DNA of 60,076 bases from Phycisphaeraceae bacterium (GTDB taxonomy: Bacteria > Planctomycetota > Phycisphaerae > Phycisphaerales > SM1A02): the NCBI GenBank assembly GCA_019636755.1, contig JAHBWZ010000015.1, positions 1 through 60,076 of the forward strand, written 5' to 3'. A model generated the notes under the pieces. That model was not told the origin of the DNA. It did not search any database and saw only the letters and a list, made by a program, of their open reading frames with translations. Position numbers and translations under genes: made by a program. Positions 26,901 through 35,605 of this stretch are shown one piece after another. The first letter of the stretch is position 1. Each line of letters starts with the position of its first letter.

Positions 26901-27699
26901 CGTCGAGCGCCGCGCAGAGCGCATCGAGCGCACGGAGCCCCATGACCGCATCGTCCTCGAAGAGATTGCGACGGTCGTCGAATCGCGCGGCGAGTTCGAC
27001 CGCCTCGTCGAACCGCCCCTGCTCCACGGTCTCCCCCAGCACGATGACGCCGGCGAACACCTCGTCCGGATCGAGCGCGAGCGCCGTGCGCAGGAGTTCC
27101 ATGGCGGGGACGCGCTGGCCGGCCATGAGCAGCACGCGCGCCAGTTCCCGCAGGATCTCGACCGACTCCGGATCGGCCCGGCGCGCCCGCTCCAGCAGGT
27201 CCACCGCGTCGCGGAGCCGGCCATCCATGCGCGCTTCGCGACCGCGGAGATAGAGCCGAAGGGCCTCGTCCGGTGCGCTGACGCGTCGAAGCGGCCGCGG
27301 CGGCGGCGCCGCGGTCCGCGCGGCGGCGAGCACCTCGGCGAGCGGCATCGGACTCCGGGCGCTCCCGGGAACGCCCCATCGCGCGGGCGGTGTCCCGGCG
27401 GCGTCGCCTCCCTCGATGCGCAGCAGCGCACGCCCCGGCATCTCCGGCAGGTCATGGTGCGCCGCCGCGGTCCCGCGTTCGCCGCCGGGCGCTGCGCCGT
27501 GCCGTCCCGTGTCCGGTGCGGCGCATCCGGTCAGCACCGGAGTCAGCGTGACCGTCAGCGTGACCGACCAGCCGAATGCCGTCGCCGCGCGACCCATCCG
27601 GGTGAACGCGATCCGGCGCCCGCGGGCACCACGGCGATGCCGGCCTGCGCCGGCAGCCGATCGACCGTTGTCCATGCGCCGTCGTTCGCTGTGGGCCAT
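23953..27699 (-). CDS. very large TPR-repeat lipoprotein
   Basis: 1248 residues, almost all helical, with many tetratricopeptide-like repeats (for example LYLRGREARMDGRLRDAVDL near the N-terminus, and a final set including AANNLAYMRLEAGTITDADV and LEHLGDARYRIGDRAGALSA). A hydrophobic segment ending VLTGC looks like a lipobox. If translation starts at 27699 the N-region before it is unusually long (34 residues, basic); a start at 27597 would give a normal lipoprotein signal. It begins 9 nt after the endonuclease III-like gene. It is probably a scaffold on the periplasmic side; partners are unknown. Confidence 0.82.
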   Translation of the reverse strand: MAHSERRRMDNGRSAAGAGRHRRGARGRRIAFTRMGRAATAFGWSVTLTVTLTPVLTGCAAPDTGRHGAAPGGERGTAAAHHDLPEMPGRALLRIEGGDAAGTPPARWGVPGSARSPMPLAEVLAAARTAAPPPRPLRRVSAPDEALRLYLRGREARMDGRLRDAVDLLERARRADPESVEILRELARVLLMAGQRVPAMELLRTALALDPDEVFAGVIVLGETVEQGRFDEAVELAARFDDRRNLFEDDAVMGLRALDALCAALDGGGWNRAAVEASRRLLDDLAHFEAVGGVRQLIEQVLSHGGRVALAAADAAMRAGDAGAVREMLDAAVRFGDPDPAGRRMRRALLAASSGSDAAAVAMDLVGQWATDRSAVDDRDIALAVWARRVLVGGGRAVPPLPPRPPGTEPTRLQRRLRLALEPDRERARAGLEQVREAHPRDEGVIRDLLARAVDADGDALAAEAERLLSAVPERTDEIIEFLALQRLRPAARTALSARSHEIAARLEARRGDLGGAWRRCLAGLSAHPADPGLMRLRVELAGSLDEPGLLAAAVAALGTDVPPWTRLVIGRALERVGDFEGAAARARQVRFELERAAPVDGFLVARSFLLEASALAELAAGMDIGPRRRATFEHVLRLAGDAARRDPAYREPIVLMLRLVRAGGPLADVDRAQALLREIAAGPLAGDVALLVIANDHLQAGRLRSASVFAAHAYAIDDTSAEALAVLSTAEESMGRGARAERILRARLEAFPGDAVALDQLLALLTRTGRSAEARAVLTDRLEADAGDAMARSRLEVLARSEGEDAAALRLGRERLAGRPDGARRLLDEAALELRLGDRETGLVRLAELSAREDASGRHQRLALSLLAQLTPPERRGDVLTLLFVERILGAESAAPFDLYAVGIVAAARLEDIPQAESLLARAIERTEVARDGSPGGMLPWQALAQRIIIGGAPAAAAARVLAARADHGAPLADDAFVLLTAMRLVCEAAEADTTGRAEAMIAALAERGLLTAVPAFSEAGGPAAALFALAQIASILGNDAGAEAMLVRVLELDPGLHMAANNLAYMRLEAGTITDADVARLLQAADAHPEDDNIRDTVAWLAYRFGAFDTAHGILNDLATADHPGPELLEHLGDARYRIGDRAGALSAWRLASAGHDPTERTEALARFRALQSRLWGLLVVEPERLWAREVGAPGERLREKIAVLEAGGEPPVTPTFHEAGLIAPQRPPAFPGVGGPAAAALSTAP

Positions 27700-27708
27700 C
27701 GTGGCGGA

Positions 27709-28473
27709 TCAGTCCTTCGCCCTGGATTTCCCTGGCCGGGTGCCGGCACCGGTCCCGGTCGGACTCTCGGTGGTGGATGCCGCACCGGTCGCGCGACTCC
27801 GCGAACCCTTCGATCGGCGCGCCCCGCCCCCGGTCGCCCGTCCGGACTTCGCGGCGCGGGCGCCACCGCCGGCCCGCTCCTCCACCCAGTGCTGGAACTG
27901 CGCATGCACCTGCGCGCCGTCCCCGGCGCGGACATGTCGACCGAGGAACGCCGCCGCGTCCGCCTCCGTGCTGCCCGGCTCCACGATCTCCTCCTCGACG
28001 AGCAGTCGAAGCAGCTGGCCGTCGACCGGAATGCCGTGGGTCTGGAACGAGAGCAGGAGCACGCGCGCCGATGCATACGGCATGATGCCGTCCAGCGACT
28101 CGATGTACTTCCGCGCGTCCCGCTTTCCCTGCTCCTGCAGCAGTTTCAGCGAGACGGCGTGCTCGCGGAGGAAGATCGACCGGAGAACGGCGCGGAGCCT
28201 TGCCGCGCGCTCCGTCGCCATCGGATAGCGCGGCCCGATGACCTCGACGATCTCGTCCGCCATCGTCACGCGCAGCTCGTTGAAGTCCAGGACGTGCCGC
28301 CGGATCGCTTCATACGCGGCGAAGGCCTTCGCGCTGGTCGACTCCCACAGGAGCATGCTCTGGATGAGGACCGCCGTGGCATCATCCGCATCGGGGAACG
28401 GATGCGGCTCCGCCGTGGGAAGCGTCTTGAGCAGGCGGGCAAGGACCTTGGACCGATCGGTGGCGTTCTTCAC
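27709..28473 (-). CDS. endonuclease III-like HhH-GPD protein without the catalytic lysine
   Basis: 254 residues. The middle resembles the HhH-GPD fold of DNA glycosylases: YIESLDGIMPYASARVLLL takes the place of the helix-hairpin-helix and IPVDGQLLRL that of the catalytic Asp region. The aspartate is kept, but the lysine that endonuclease III uses for lyase chemistry is a tyrosine, and the four iron-sulfur cysteines are absent. The last 60 residues are a Lys/Arg/Gly/Ser/Thr-rich tail. It starts with GTG overlapping the rbfA stop (GTGA). An altered or non-catalytic DNA- or RNA-binding role is inference. Confidence 0.7.
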   Translation of the reverse strand: MKNATDRSKVLARLLKTLPTAEPHPFPDADDATAVLIQSMLLWESTSAKAFAAYEAIRRHVLDFNELRVTMADEIVEVIGPRYPMATERAARLRAVLRSIFLREHAVSLKLLQEQGKRDARKYIESLDGIMPYASARVLLLSFQTHGIPVDGQLLRLLVEEEIVEPGSTEADAAAFLGRHVRAGDGAQVHAQFQHWVEERAGGGARAAKSGRATGGGARRSKGSRSRATGAASTTESPTGTGAGTRPGKSRAKD

Positions 28474-28934
28474 GGATGCTCCTCGTTGACTGTCCCGCGG
28501 ACCGATGTCCAGATCCGCGCTTCCGGCGTCCCCGACCCACCGCCGCCGTCCGTGTCCGGTGACGGCGTGTCCGGTGACGGCGTGTCCGCCGCCGGCCTGA
28601 CCGGGTCCTCCGCGAGCGCCGCCAGGACGCGCGCCTCGTTCCGGGCCCCCTTGTCCAGCCGGAAAGCAAGCCGCGGCGTCCGCCGCAGCGCCATCCGGTC
28701 GCTCGCGATCCGGCGGATGTGCCCGGCCGCGGCACGGAGCCCGTGCAGCGTGAGTTCGACCTCGGACTCCGGCATGATCGTCACCATGACGGTGGCATCG
28801 GCGAGATCATCGCTGACGCGCACCGCGGTCACGCTCACGATCCCGCGGATCCTCGGATCCGCGAGCCCGCGGCCGAGGATCTCCTGGATCGTCCGCCGCA
28901 GAAGCGACGCGACTCTCTCCTGGTGCACGCTCAT
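28470..28934 (-). CDS. rbfA: 30S ribosome-binding factor A
   Basis: 154 residues. RbfA helps mature the 5' end of 16S rRNA in the 30S subunit. The KH-like core is present (VASLLRRTIQEILGRGLADPR, IVSVTAVRVSDDLADATVMV, PRLAFRLDKG). A 35-residue acidic, Pro/Ser/Gly-rich tail with two SPDTP units extends beyond the usual end. It lies 20 nt after infB and overlaps the next gene by 4 nt. Confidence 0.9.
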   Translation of the reverse strand: MSVHQERVASLLRRTIQEILGRGLADPRIRGIVSVTAVRVSDDLADATVMVTIMPESEVELTLHGLRAAAGHIRRIASDRMALRRTPRLAFRLDKGARNEARVLAALAEDPVRPAADTPSPDTPSPDTDGGGGSGTPEARIWTSVRGTVNEEHP

Positions 28935-28954
28935 GGCACTGACGCACCGCGCGC

Positions 28955-31882
28955 TCAGAGCGTGCGGCGCACCTCCCGCACGCGGTAGCACTCGAGCACG
29001 TCGCCCGCGCGGATGTCGTCGTAGCCCTCGATCCGCATGCCGCACTCCTGGCCGGCGTTCACTTCCTTCACGTCATCCTTGAACCGCTTCAACTGCTCCA
29101 GCCGGCGATCCTTCTCGATGACGATGCCATCCCGCGTGACGCGGATCTTCGCGTGGCGCTCGATCGTGCCCGACGTCACGTAGCAGCCGGCAACCATGCC
29201 GACCTTCGTGACCCGGAACACCTCCCGGACCTCGGCATGCCCGAGGACCTCGAGCTTGACTTCCGGGGCCAGCAGGCCCTCGGCCGCCTTCGTGACATCG
29301 TCGGTGAGGTCGTAGATGACGTCGTAGAACCGGATGTCCACGCCGCGGCTCTCCGCCAGCTTCCGCGCCGCGCCGCCCGCGGTCACGTTGAATCCGACGA
29401 TGATCGCGCCCGAAGCCTCGGCGAGCCGGACGTCCGATTCGCTGATGCCGCCGACCGCGGCGTGCTTGATGACGACGTGCACCTCCTCGGATCCGATCTT
29501 CGGCAGCGTGGCGCGGAGCGTCTCCAGCGAGCCCTGCACGTCCGCCTTGACGATGAGGGGGAGTTCCTTCCGCTGCGCGGCGGCGAGCTTCTGGAAGATG
29601 TTGTCCAGCGTCACGCGCTCCTGCGCGAGCGAGCGCTCGCGCTCCTCCGCCTTGCGCTCCGCCGCGGCCGCTTCCGCCTCGCGCAGGGTCCGGACGATGA
29701 AGAACCGGTCGCCGGCGTCCGGAACGTCGCTCAGGCCGGAGATCGTCGCCGGAACGCCCGGACCTGCCTCATCCACGCGATCGCCGCGATCGGTGACGAT
29801 GTCTCGCACGCGGCCGAACCCGCGTCCCGCCACGATGAAGTCGCCGCGATGCAGGAGGCCCTGCTGGACCAGGATGTTCGCGACCGGACCGCGGCCCTCT
29901 TCGACCTTCGCCTCCAGCACGGTGCCTTCCGCGGCGCCGCCGAAGTCCGCGGTGAGGCCGAGAAGCTGCGACTGGTAGTCCAGGATCTCCAGGAGATCCT
30001 GGATTCCCGTTCCCTTGAGCGCGCTGACGCGGACGACTTCCGTCGATCCACCCCACTCCACGGGATTCAGTTCCTGCTCGGCAAGCTGCCCCAGGATGCG
30101 CTGGATGTTGGAGTCGGTTGCTTCCGGCTTGTCGATCTTGTTCAGCGCGACGATGATCGGAACACCGGCCGCCTTCGAGTGATTGATGGACTCGATCGTC
30201 TGCGGCATCACGCCGTCATCGGCGGCCACGACGAGCACGACGATGTCCGTGACGCGCGCGCCGCGGGACCGCATCTCGGTGAACGCCTCGTGACCGGGCG
30301 TGTCGATGAACGTGATCACGTGGCTTGTATCGCCGACGTGGACCGGGACGCGGAACGCGCTGGTGGCCTGGGTGATCCCGCCCGCTTCGCCCGCCGCGAC
30401 GTTCGCGTTCCGGATGCGGTCGAGCAGGCTCGTCTTGCCGTGGTCCACGTGACCGAGAATCGTGACCACGGGCGACCGCGGCCGCTCATCGACCATGGCA
30501 CGGTCGCGGAACTGCTCGACGATCTCCTGCTCCGCCGTCCGTTCTTCGGCCACTTCGAGTTCGATCCCGCGCTCCAGCATGAGTTCGATCGCCAGGTCCG
30601 TGTCGATGACCGCGTCCGCCGTCGAGAGCGGCTGTCCGCGCCGCATGAGCGCGGTGATGATCTGCTGCACCTTGACGCCGGCGGCGGCGGACAGGGCCTT
30701 GATCGTGATCGGTTCGGAAATCGCGACCTTGCCGCCCGACTCCGCCGGCGTGACGGCGCGCGCGGTGGTGCCGGTCAGCGACCGCTTCTGGCTGTCGCGG
30801 CGCGCGGCCTTCAGGAACCCCTGCGATCGCGTCAGGCGCTGCTCCCGCTCCAGGAGGTCCTGCTGGCGCCAGTTGAACGCGGTCGACTCGCTGAACCCGA
30901 TCGCACTGCGCCCGCCCCGGCCGGTATCCGTCCGGGTCCGCGCTCCGCGCCGGACGTTGCGTCCTTCCGGCGCCTGCGGCGCACCGCCACGGACGCCGCC
31001 GCCGGGCCGACCACCGCCCGGCGCCATGCCCGCGTCGCGTCCCGTGCGGGAGTCGCGACCCATGGGCGTGCCCGCCTCTCCGCCGCGCGTCGGGCGCCGC
31101 GGCGCCTGGACGACCTCCGGCTTCTCGATCCGGATGATGCGTGGTCCGGCCAGCGCGGCCTTCTTCGGCGTCACCAGTCGCTCGCCGGCCGGCCGTACGA
31201 CCTCCGGGCGATCGGGGACATTCATCGTCGGCGCGGGTTCGCGATCCGCGGCCGCCGCGGCCGGGCGCGCCGCGCGAGCCGCACGGACGGGCCGCGCCGA
31301 CGGCTCGGCCTCCGCGCCGCCCACCCGGCCCGCCGTTTCCGCGCTCCCGGCGTCGTCGGATCGCAGCGCGGGCATCGGTGCCGGGCGCGTCTCCGGCTCG
31401 GCCGCGGGTGCCGTCGGCCCCGGCACGGCCCGGTCCTCCGCGATCTCCGCCACCGCGACCGGCTGGTCCTCGGGCTCAGCGGCGCGGTCGCCCGGCGACG
31501 GCGGCGTCTCGCCGGCCTCCATGTGCGGCACCGTCGTCCGACCGGTCCCGGCATCCGTCGGGCCGGCCTCGGCGGCGTGGACCGTCGCCGGGACGTCACC
31601 GTCCGCCGGCGCGTCGACCACGGTGGAAGCACGGCGCGCCTTGCGCCGGACGCGCGTGATGTCCACCGGCGGCGCGACCTGGACCGTCGTCGTTCCTGCA
31701 CCGCCGCTCTCCGCGGAGAACCACTCGCGGATCGTCGCGTGCAGGCCGACGGAAACCGTCGACATGTGATTGGTGATCCCGGGGATCGACTCGGCCTGGC
31801 ACTTGGCAACGATCTCCTTCGAGTCGATGCCGAGTTCCTTCGCCACCTGGTGAACCCGCAATGCTGCTGCTTTCTTCGCCAC
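28955..31882 (-). CDS. infB: translation initiation factor IF-2
   Basis: 975 residues, starting with GTG; CGGAG lies about 9 nt upstream. The N-terminal IF2_N motif ([20 protein letters not shown]) is followed by a long disordered Ala/Pro/Arg/Gly-rich region up to about residue 370 and a second IF2_N-like segment. The GTPase has [15 protein letters not shown] (K483), DTPGHEAF and NKID. Domains II to IV follow to the C-terminus. It positions initiator tRNA on the ribosome. It lies between nusA and rbfA, the standard order. Confidence 0.97.
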   Translation of the reverse strand: MAKKAAALRVHQVAKELGIDSKEIVAKCQAESIPGITNHMSTVSVGLHATIREWFSAESGGAGTTTVQVAPPVDITRVRRKARRASTVVDAPADGDVPATVHAAEAGPTDAGTGRTTVPHMEAGETPPSPGDRAAEPEDQPVAVAEIAEDRAVPGPTAPAAEPETRPAPMPALRSDDAGSAETAGRVGGAEAEPSARPVRAARAARPAAAAADREPAPTMNVPDRPEVVRPAGERLVTPKKAALAGPRIIRIEKPEVVQAPRRPTRGGEAGTPMGRDSRTGRDAGMAPGGGRPGGGVRGGAPQAPEGRNVRRGARTRTDTGRGGRSAIGFSESTAFNWRQQDLLEREQRLTRSQGFLKAARRDSQKRSLTGTTARAVTPAESGGKVAISEPITIKALSAAAGVKVQQIITALMRRGQPLSTADAVIDTDLAIELMLERGIELEVAEERTAEQEIVEQFRDRAMVDERPRSPVVTILGHVDHGKTSLLDRIRNANVAAGEAGGITQATSAFRVPVHVGDTSHVITFIDTPGHEAFTEMRSRGARVTDIVVLVVAADDGVMPQTIESINHSKAAGVPIIVALNKIDKPEATDSNIQRILGQLAEQELNPVEWGGSTEVVRVSALKGTGIQDLLEILDYQSQLLGLTADFGGAAEGTVLEAKVEEGRGPVANILVQQGLLHRGDFIVAGRGFGRVRDIVTDRGDRVDEAGPGVPATISGLSDVPDAGDRFFIVRTLREAEAAAAERKAEERERSLAQERVTLDNIFQKLAAAQRKELPLIVKADVQGSLETLRATLPKIGSEEVHVVIKHAAVGGISESDVRLAEASGAIIVGFNVTAGGAARKLAESRGVDIRFYDVIYDLTDDVTKAAEGLLAPEVKLEVLGHAEVREVFRVTKVGMVAGCYVTSGTIERHAKIRVTRDGIVIEKDRRLEQLKRFKDDVKEVNAGQECGMRIEGYDDIRAGDVLECYRVREVRRTL

Positions 31883-32004
31883 GCTGAACTCCGCTGTGCT
31901 CTATGAGCAATCCCCACCCCACACCTGGCAGGCCGCCGGAACGCTCAGGTCGGACGGGCCGGCCGGAGCAGACCCCGCCGTCCTGGCGGCGGACCGGCAG
32001 GCCG

Positions 32005-33444
32005 TCATTCGCCCGGCCTGACCGCGCCCTCGCGGGACACCGGCTCGGACTCGATCACCGGACCCTCGTCATCCTGCCGTGGCTCGCGCGCCGGCGCGCC
32101 GCCGCCGCCGAGAATCGCGTCGGCCACCGACTCGGCCTGCTGATCCACCGCGAAGTCGATCGACGCGATCGAGTCGCCCGCCAGGATGGACGCGCCCGCG
32201 GCGGCCTCGGCCGCGCGGCGGCGCTCCTCCGCTTCCTTCTCGCGGCGCTGCTCCTCCTCCACGACCACGGCGCGCTCCTCGCAGGCGAGGACCATCCGCT
32301 CCGCCTGGTCCGGCTCGACCCCGAGTTCCTCGACCAGGACCTCCGCGCCGGCATCGGAGACGTCGAAGACCGAGATCAGACCGAGTGCCGCCATGCGGTC
32401 GAGCATCTCCGGCGTGACGCCGTCCAGACTGCGCAGGGTGTCCTCCAGGACCTCCAGGCTCTTCACGAACTCTGCCGGCGTCATCACGTCCAGGTCCCAG
32501 CCGGTCAGCTTCGCCGCGAGGCGCACGTTCTGTCCGCGCCGGCCGATGGCGAGCGAAAGCTGATCCTCGCGCACGATGACCGTGCCGCGCCGCAGTTCGA
32601 AGCACAGGCTGACGTCTTCCACCTCCGCGGGCTTCAGTGCGTTGGCGATCAGGATCTGGCTCGACTCGTTCCAGCGGACGATGTCGATCTTCTCGCCGCC
32701 CAGTTCATCCACGATGTTGCGGATGCGGCTGCCGCGGACACCGACGCACGCGCCGACCGGATCGACCTTGCTGTCGATGGAGGCCACCGCGATCTTCGTC
32801 CGGAAGCCCGGGTCACGCGCCATCGACTTGATCTCGATCACGCGCTCCGATACCTCGGGCACTTCCGCCTCGAAGAGCCGGCGGATGAGGTCGGAATCCC
32901 GCCGGGAGAGCACGATCTTCACCTGGCTGCCCTGCTCCCGGACCTCCTTGATCAGGCACCGGACGCGGTCGCCCGCGTGGAACTGCTCGCCGGGAATCTG
33001 CTCGGATCGGGGCATGAACCCTTCCACGCCCGCGCGATCCATCTGGATGATGAGGGCGCCCCCCTGGTACTGCTGCGCGGTCCCGGTGACGAGTTCACCC
33101 TGCCGCTTCGAGTACTCGTCCAGGATGCTGTTCCGCTCTTCCTCGCGGAACTTCTGGATCATGACCTGCTTGGCGGTCTGCGCCGGAATGCGCCCGAGCT
33201 GCTCCAGCGGGATCATCTCGCGCTGCGGCGGCTCACCGTCGATCTCGGACGGATGGTTCCGCCAGATCGTGATCTGCCCGGTGATCGGGTCCATCCGGCA
33301 GCCGAACTCCTCGACATCGAGCGAGTTGAAGTGCTTGCGCGCCGCGGACACCATCGCCTGCTCGATATCCCTGACGAGGACTTCGCGTTCGACGTTGCGC
33401 TCGCGGGCGATGGAGTCGAGGATTCGGATCGTTTCGTGGTTCAT
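32005..33444 (-). CDS. nusA: transcription termination/antitermination factor NusA
   Basis: 479 residues. The N-terminal RNA polymerase-binding domain (RILDSIARERNVEREVLVRD) is followed by an S1 domain (about residues 125-190) and two KH domains (PVGACVGVRGSRIRNIVDEL; LSLAIGRRGQNVRLAAKLTG). A helical acidic C-terminal region with a VDQQAESVADAIL segment ends the protein. It controls pausing and termination and is probably the first gene of the operon running down to acyP. The gap to infB is 122 nt. Confidence 0.96.
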   Translation of the reverse strand: MNHETIRILDSIARERNVEREVLVRDIEQAMVSAARKHFNSLDVEEFGCRMDPITGQITIWRNHPSEIDGEPPQREMIPLEQLGRIPAQTAKQVMIQKFREEERNSILDEYSKRQGELVTGTAQQYQGGALIIQMDRAGVEGFMPRSEQIPGEQFHAGDRVRCLIKEVREQGSQVKIVLSRRDSDLIRRLFEAEVPEVSERVIEIKSMARDPGFRTKIAVASIDSKVDPVGACVGVRGSRIRNIVDELGGEKIDIVRWNESSQILIANALKPAEVEDVSLCFELRRGTVIVREDQLSLAIGRRGQNVRLAAKLTGWDLDVMTPAEFVKSLEVLEDTLRSLDGVTPEMLDRMAALGLISVFDVSDAGAEVLVEELGVEPDQAERMVLACEERAVVVEEEQRREKEAEERRRAAEAAAGASILAGDSIASIDFAVDQQAESVADAILGGGGAPAREPRQDDEGPVIESEPVSREGAVRPGE

Positions 33445-33469
33445 GCGGGGTCCCGGGTCCGGGTCTCAG

Positions 33470-33494
33470 GATGTCGTGATGTCGGGATGTCGGG
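33470..33494. repeat. 8-bp tandem repeat in the nusA leader
   Basis: On the minus strand three GACATC-containing units of 8 bp lie about 25-50 nt before the nusA start. Confidence 0.55.
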
Positions 33495-33560
33495 TTGCCG
33501 GAGCGGCGGATGAAGGCGATCGGGGACGCTGATCCGAGGCAGGCCGGCCCCTCCCCGGAC

Positions 33561-33610
33561 CGGCCAAAAACAGAGCGGGTCACGAGCGATCGGACGCGCC
33601 CGTGACCCGC
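33561..33610 (-). terminator. intrinsic terminator upstream of nusA
   Basis: On the minus strand GCGGGTCACG pairs with CGTGACCCGC over 10 bp around a 15-nt loop, and TCTGTTTTTGG follows at once. It is the clearest stem plus T-run I see in the window. It would end transcription coming from the fliM side before nusA. Confidence 0.75.
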
Positions 33611-34317
33611 GGTACGCAGGAGGAGGGAGGGACCCCTCCGCCGGCCTCGACCTGTTCCGGTGGATCAGGTCAAGGTCGGGCTTCCCTGCCGAATCGGCCT
33701 GGCGGTCGGCCGGACCGGGGTCCGGACATCCGCCGGCACCGTCGCACTCCCGGGCCGGGAGTCGATCGCTCCGCACGTCCGCACTGCCGGAGCAGCGCCG
33801 CCGGGCGAGGCGACCTTCGGCGACAGGCCAAGGCCACCGCGGGTCGCGCAACCGCGCACAGGGGCTGTGCGCCGGTCACGGAACATGGAGATCAGAAGCC
33901 GTGTGGACTGTGCGTGTCATGGTGCAGAGGCGCACGGGTGAACTCCTTGAGGGACCGGCACATCCGTCGACGGAACCTCGCCCGGACATCGCCTCCCGGC
34001 AGTCCGGAAGGCCGCGGGAACATCCCGATGACCTGCCGCCGCGCCGGTCGCGATGCCTGCGGTGGCGTCGGCAGAGGCGGTGCTTCGAGGCAGTCGTCGC
34101 GCCGAAGGCGGCGCGGTCCATGCGGTGCAGCATCGCGGTGCCGACACGGGCGGGCACAGGCGGGTCGACGGAACGGCACCGTGGACGGACGGGCCGATCG
34201 CTCGCTCCGACGCGCGTCTGACGGCGCGGCGGAAGCGGAGAGGGTACGCGGGGCCGCAGGATCCGTCAATCGGGACAGGCGGTCCTGCGGGCCGGCGACG
34301 CAACGGGACGCGGCGGA
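33611..34317. other. 0.7-kb gap between fliM and a terminator
   Basis: No protein gene is supported on either strand. A perfect 8-bp hairpin (GCGCACAG, loop GGG) lies at 33854-33872. I looked for tmRNA, RNase P RNA and signal recognition particle RNA hallmarks and found none. The terminator at its nusA-proximal end suggests either a long fliM 3' untranslated region or an RNA gene on the minus strand. Confidence 0.5.
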
Positions 34318-35334
34318 TCAGAGCCGCTCACCCGGTCGCACCGGCCGAGCCACGGCCAGCGCCCGGTGGCCGCGATGCTGCCCGATCCGCGCGAGGAACT
34401 TGGGTTTGCCCTCGACCACCACGACCACGGGCATGACGGCGGGCCGCTCGGTCATGATGATGTCGCCGACTTCCAGCGACCGCAGGTCCGCCAGCGTGAT
34501 CGTCGTCTCCGCGAGCACGCCGCGCAGTTCCACCCGCGCCCCCGCGATGCGCTCGGCGACCCGATCCGCCCAGCGGATCTCGCCGCGCGATTTCCCCGCC
34601 AGGAACCAGTTGCGGGTCGAGAGGTCCTCCACCAGCGGCTCGATCACGTTGAACGGAATGCACAGGGACATCGTTCCGGCGCGGTTCGTCAGCTTGATCT
34701 CGAAGACGATGACGACCACGACCTCGTTCGGCGGAACGATCTGGACGATCTGCGGGTTCGACTCCATCTCGCCGAGCCGGAACCGGATGGCACGGACGCC
34801 CTCCCAGGCATCCCCCAGCGCGCCCATGCCGCGCTCCAGGATGGTGCGGATGAGACGCTGCTCGATGAGCGTCATCGGCCGCTGCGGAATGAACAGGTCC
34901 TGGTTGCTGCCGCCCAGCAGCCGGTCGATGATCGGATAGACGATGAGCGGCGAGACTTCCAGGCACAACTGCCCTTCCAGGTCATCCGAGGAGAGCAGGT
35001 TGAAACTCGTCGGGTTCGGCAGACCGCTGATGAACTCGGCGTAGGTCATCTGCTCGGCGTGGGCGACGCGGACTTCGACGATCGTTCGAAGGTACCCCGA
35101 GAGCGAGGCACCGAAGTTCCGCGCGAAGTTCTCATGCAGCGTCTGCAGCGAGCGCATCTGGTCCTTGCTGATGCGTTCCGGTCGGCGGAAGTCGTAATCG
35201 CGGATCTCCACCGCCTCGCGGTGGCGGCGCTGCCGGGAGAAGATCAGCGTGTCCTGCGGTGAATCCTCGACCTCGCCTTCGGCCACCGCGCTGAGCAGGG
35301 CATCGATGTCGGACTGGTCGAGAACGTCGCTCAT
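34318..35334 (-). CDS. fliM: flagellar motor switch protein FliM
   Basis: 338 residues. The N-terminal MSDVLDQSDIDALLSAV is the conserved peptide that binds phosphorylated CheY. The middle CheC-like domain and the C-terminal SpoA domain (LADLRSLEVGDIIMTERPAV) are complete. It forms the C-ring that sets rotation direction. GGAAG precedes the ATG; an in-frame ATG 11 codons earlier is unlikely. No other flagellar gene is in the window, so the gene stands apart from fliN and the export genes here. Confidence 0.95.
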   Translation of the reverse strand: MSDVLDQSDIDALLSAVAEGEVEDSPQDTLIFSRQRRHREAVEIRDYDFRRPERISKDQMRSLQTLHENFARNFGASLSGYLRTIVEVRVAHAEQMTYAEFISGLPNPTSFNLLSSDDLEGQLCLEVSPLIVYPIIDRLLGGSNQDLFIPQRPMTLIEQRLIRTILERGMGALGDAWEGVRAIRFRLGEMESNPQIVQIVPPNEVVVVIVFEIKLTNRAGTMSLCIPFNVIEPLVEDLSTRNWFLAGKSRGEIRWADRVAERIAGARVELRGVLAETTITLADLRSLEVGDIIMTERPAVMPVVVVVEGKPKFLARIGQHRGHRALAVARPVRPGERL

Positions 35335-35406
35335 CGGACTTCCACGGGCGATCGGGACCGCCGGCAATCACGGCGGACGGCGGATCGTTGAGGTCCCCCG
35401 CGCCGC

Positions 35407-35412
35407 TATCCT
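35407..35412 (+). promoter_or_regulatory. -10-like hexamer TATCCT upstream of dsbD
   Basis: GCTATCCTTG lies in the divergent 270-nt gap between fliM and dsbD, about 195 nt before the dsbD start. Confidence 0.3.
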
Positions 35413-35605
35413 TGCGGGCGTGCCGCCGGGCGATCCACGGCGGGACGACCGGATGGCCCAAGCGGTTATCGGAGTCCTCCCCGCCGCCGCTTGAACACCG
35501 GCACGACCGATGCCTCCGGAAATCACGACTTCGCGGGAGTTCGAAGAGACGCATGCAGTCACGGTTGCCCCGGATCGATCCACCCACGCTGCCGGAGATG
35601 GAACA

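Noticed and set aside
26116-31906. Long plus-strand frames of about 900-990 residues
   Set aside because: They lie opposite the TPR lipoprotein, rbfA and infB, and carry no motifs; the minus-strand genes are unambiguous.
33611-34317. A tmRNA, RNase P RNA or signal recognition particle RNA in the gap
   Set aside because: None of the conserved core strings of these RNAs was found on either strand, although the terminator makes an RNA gene possible.
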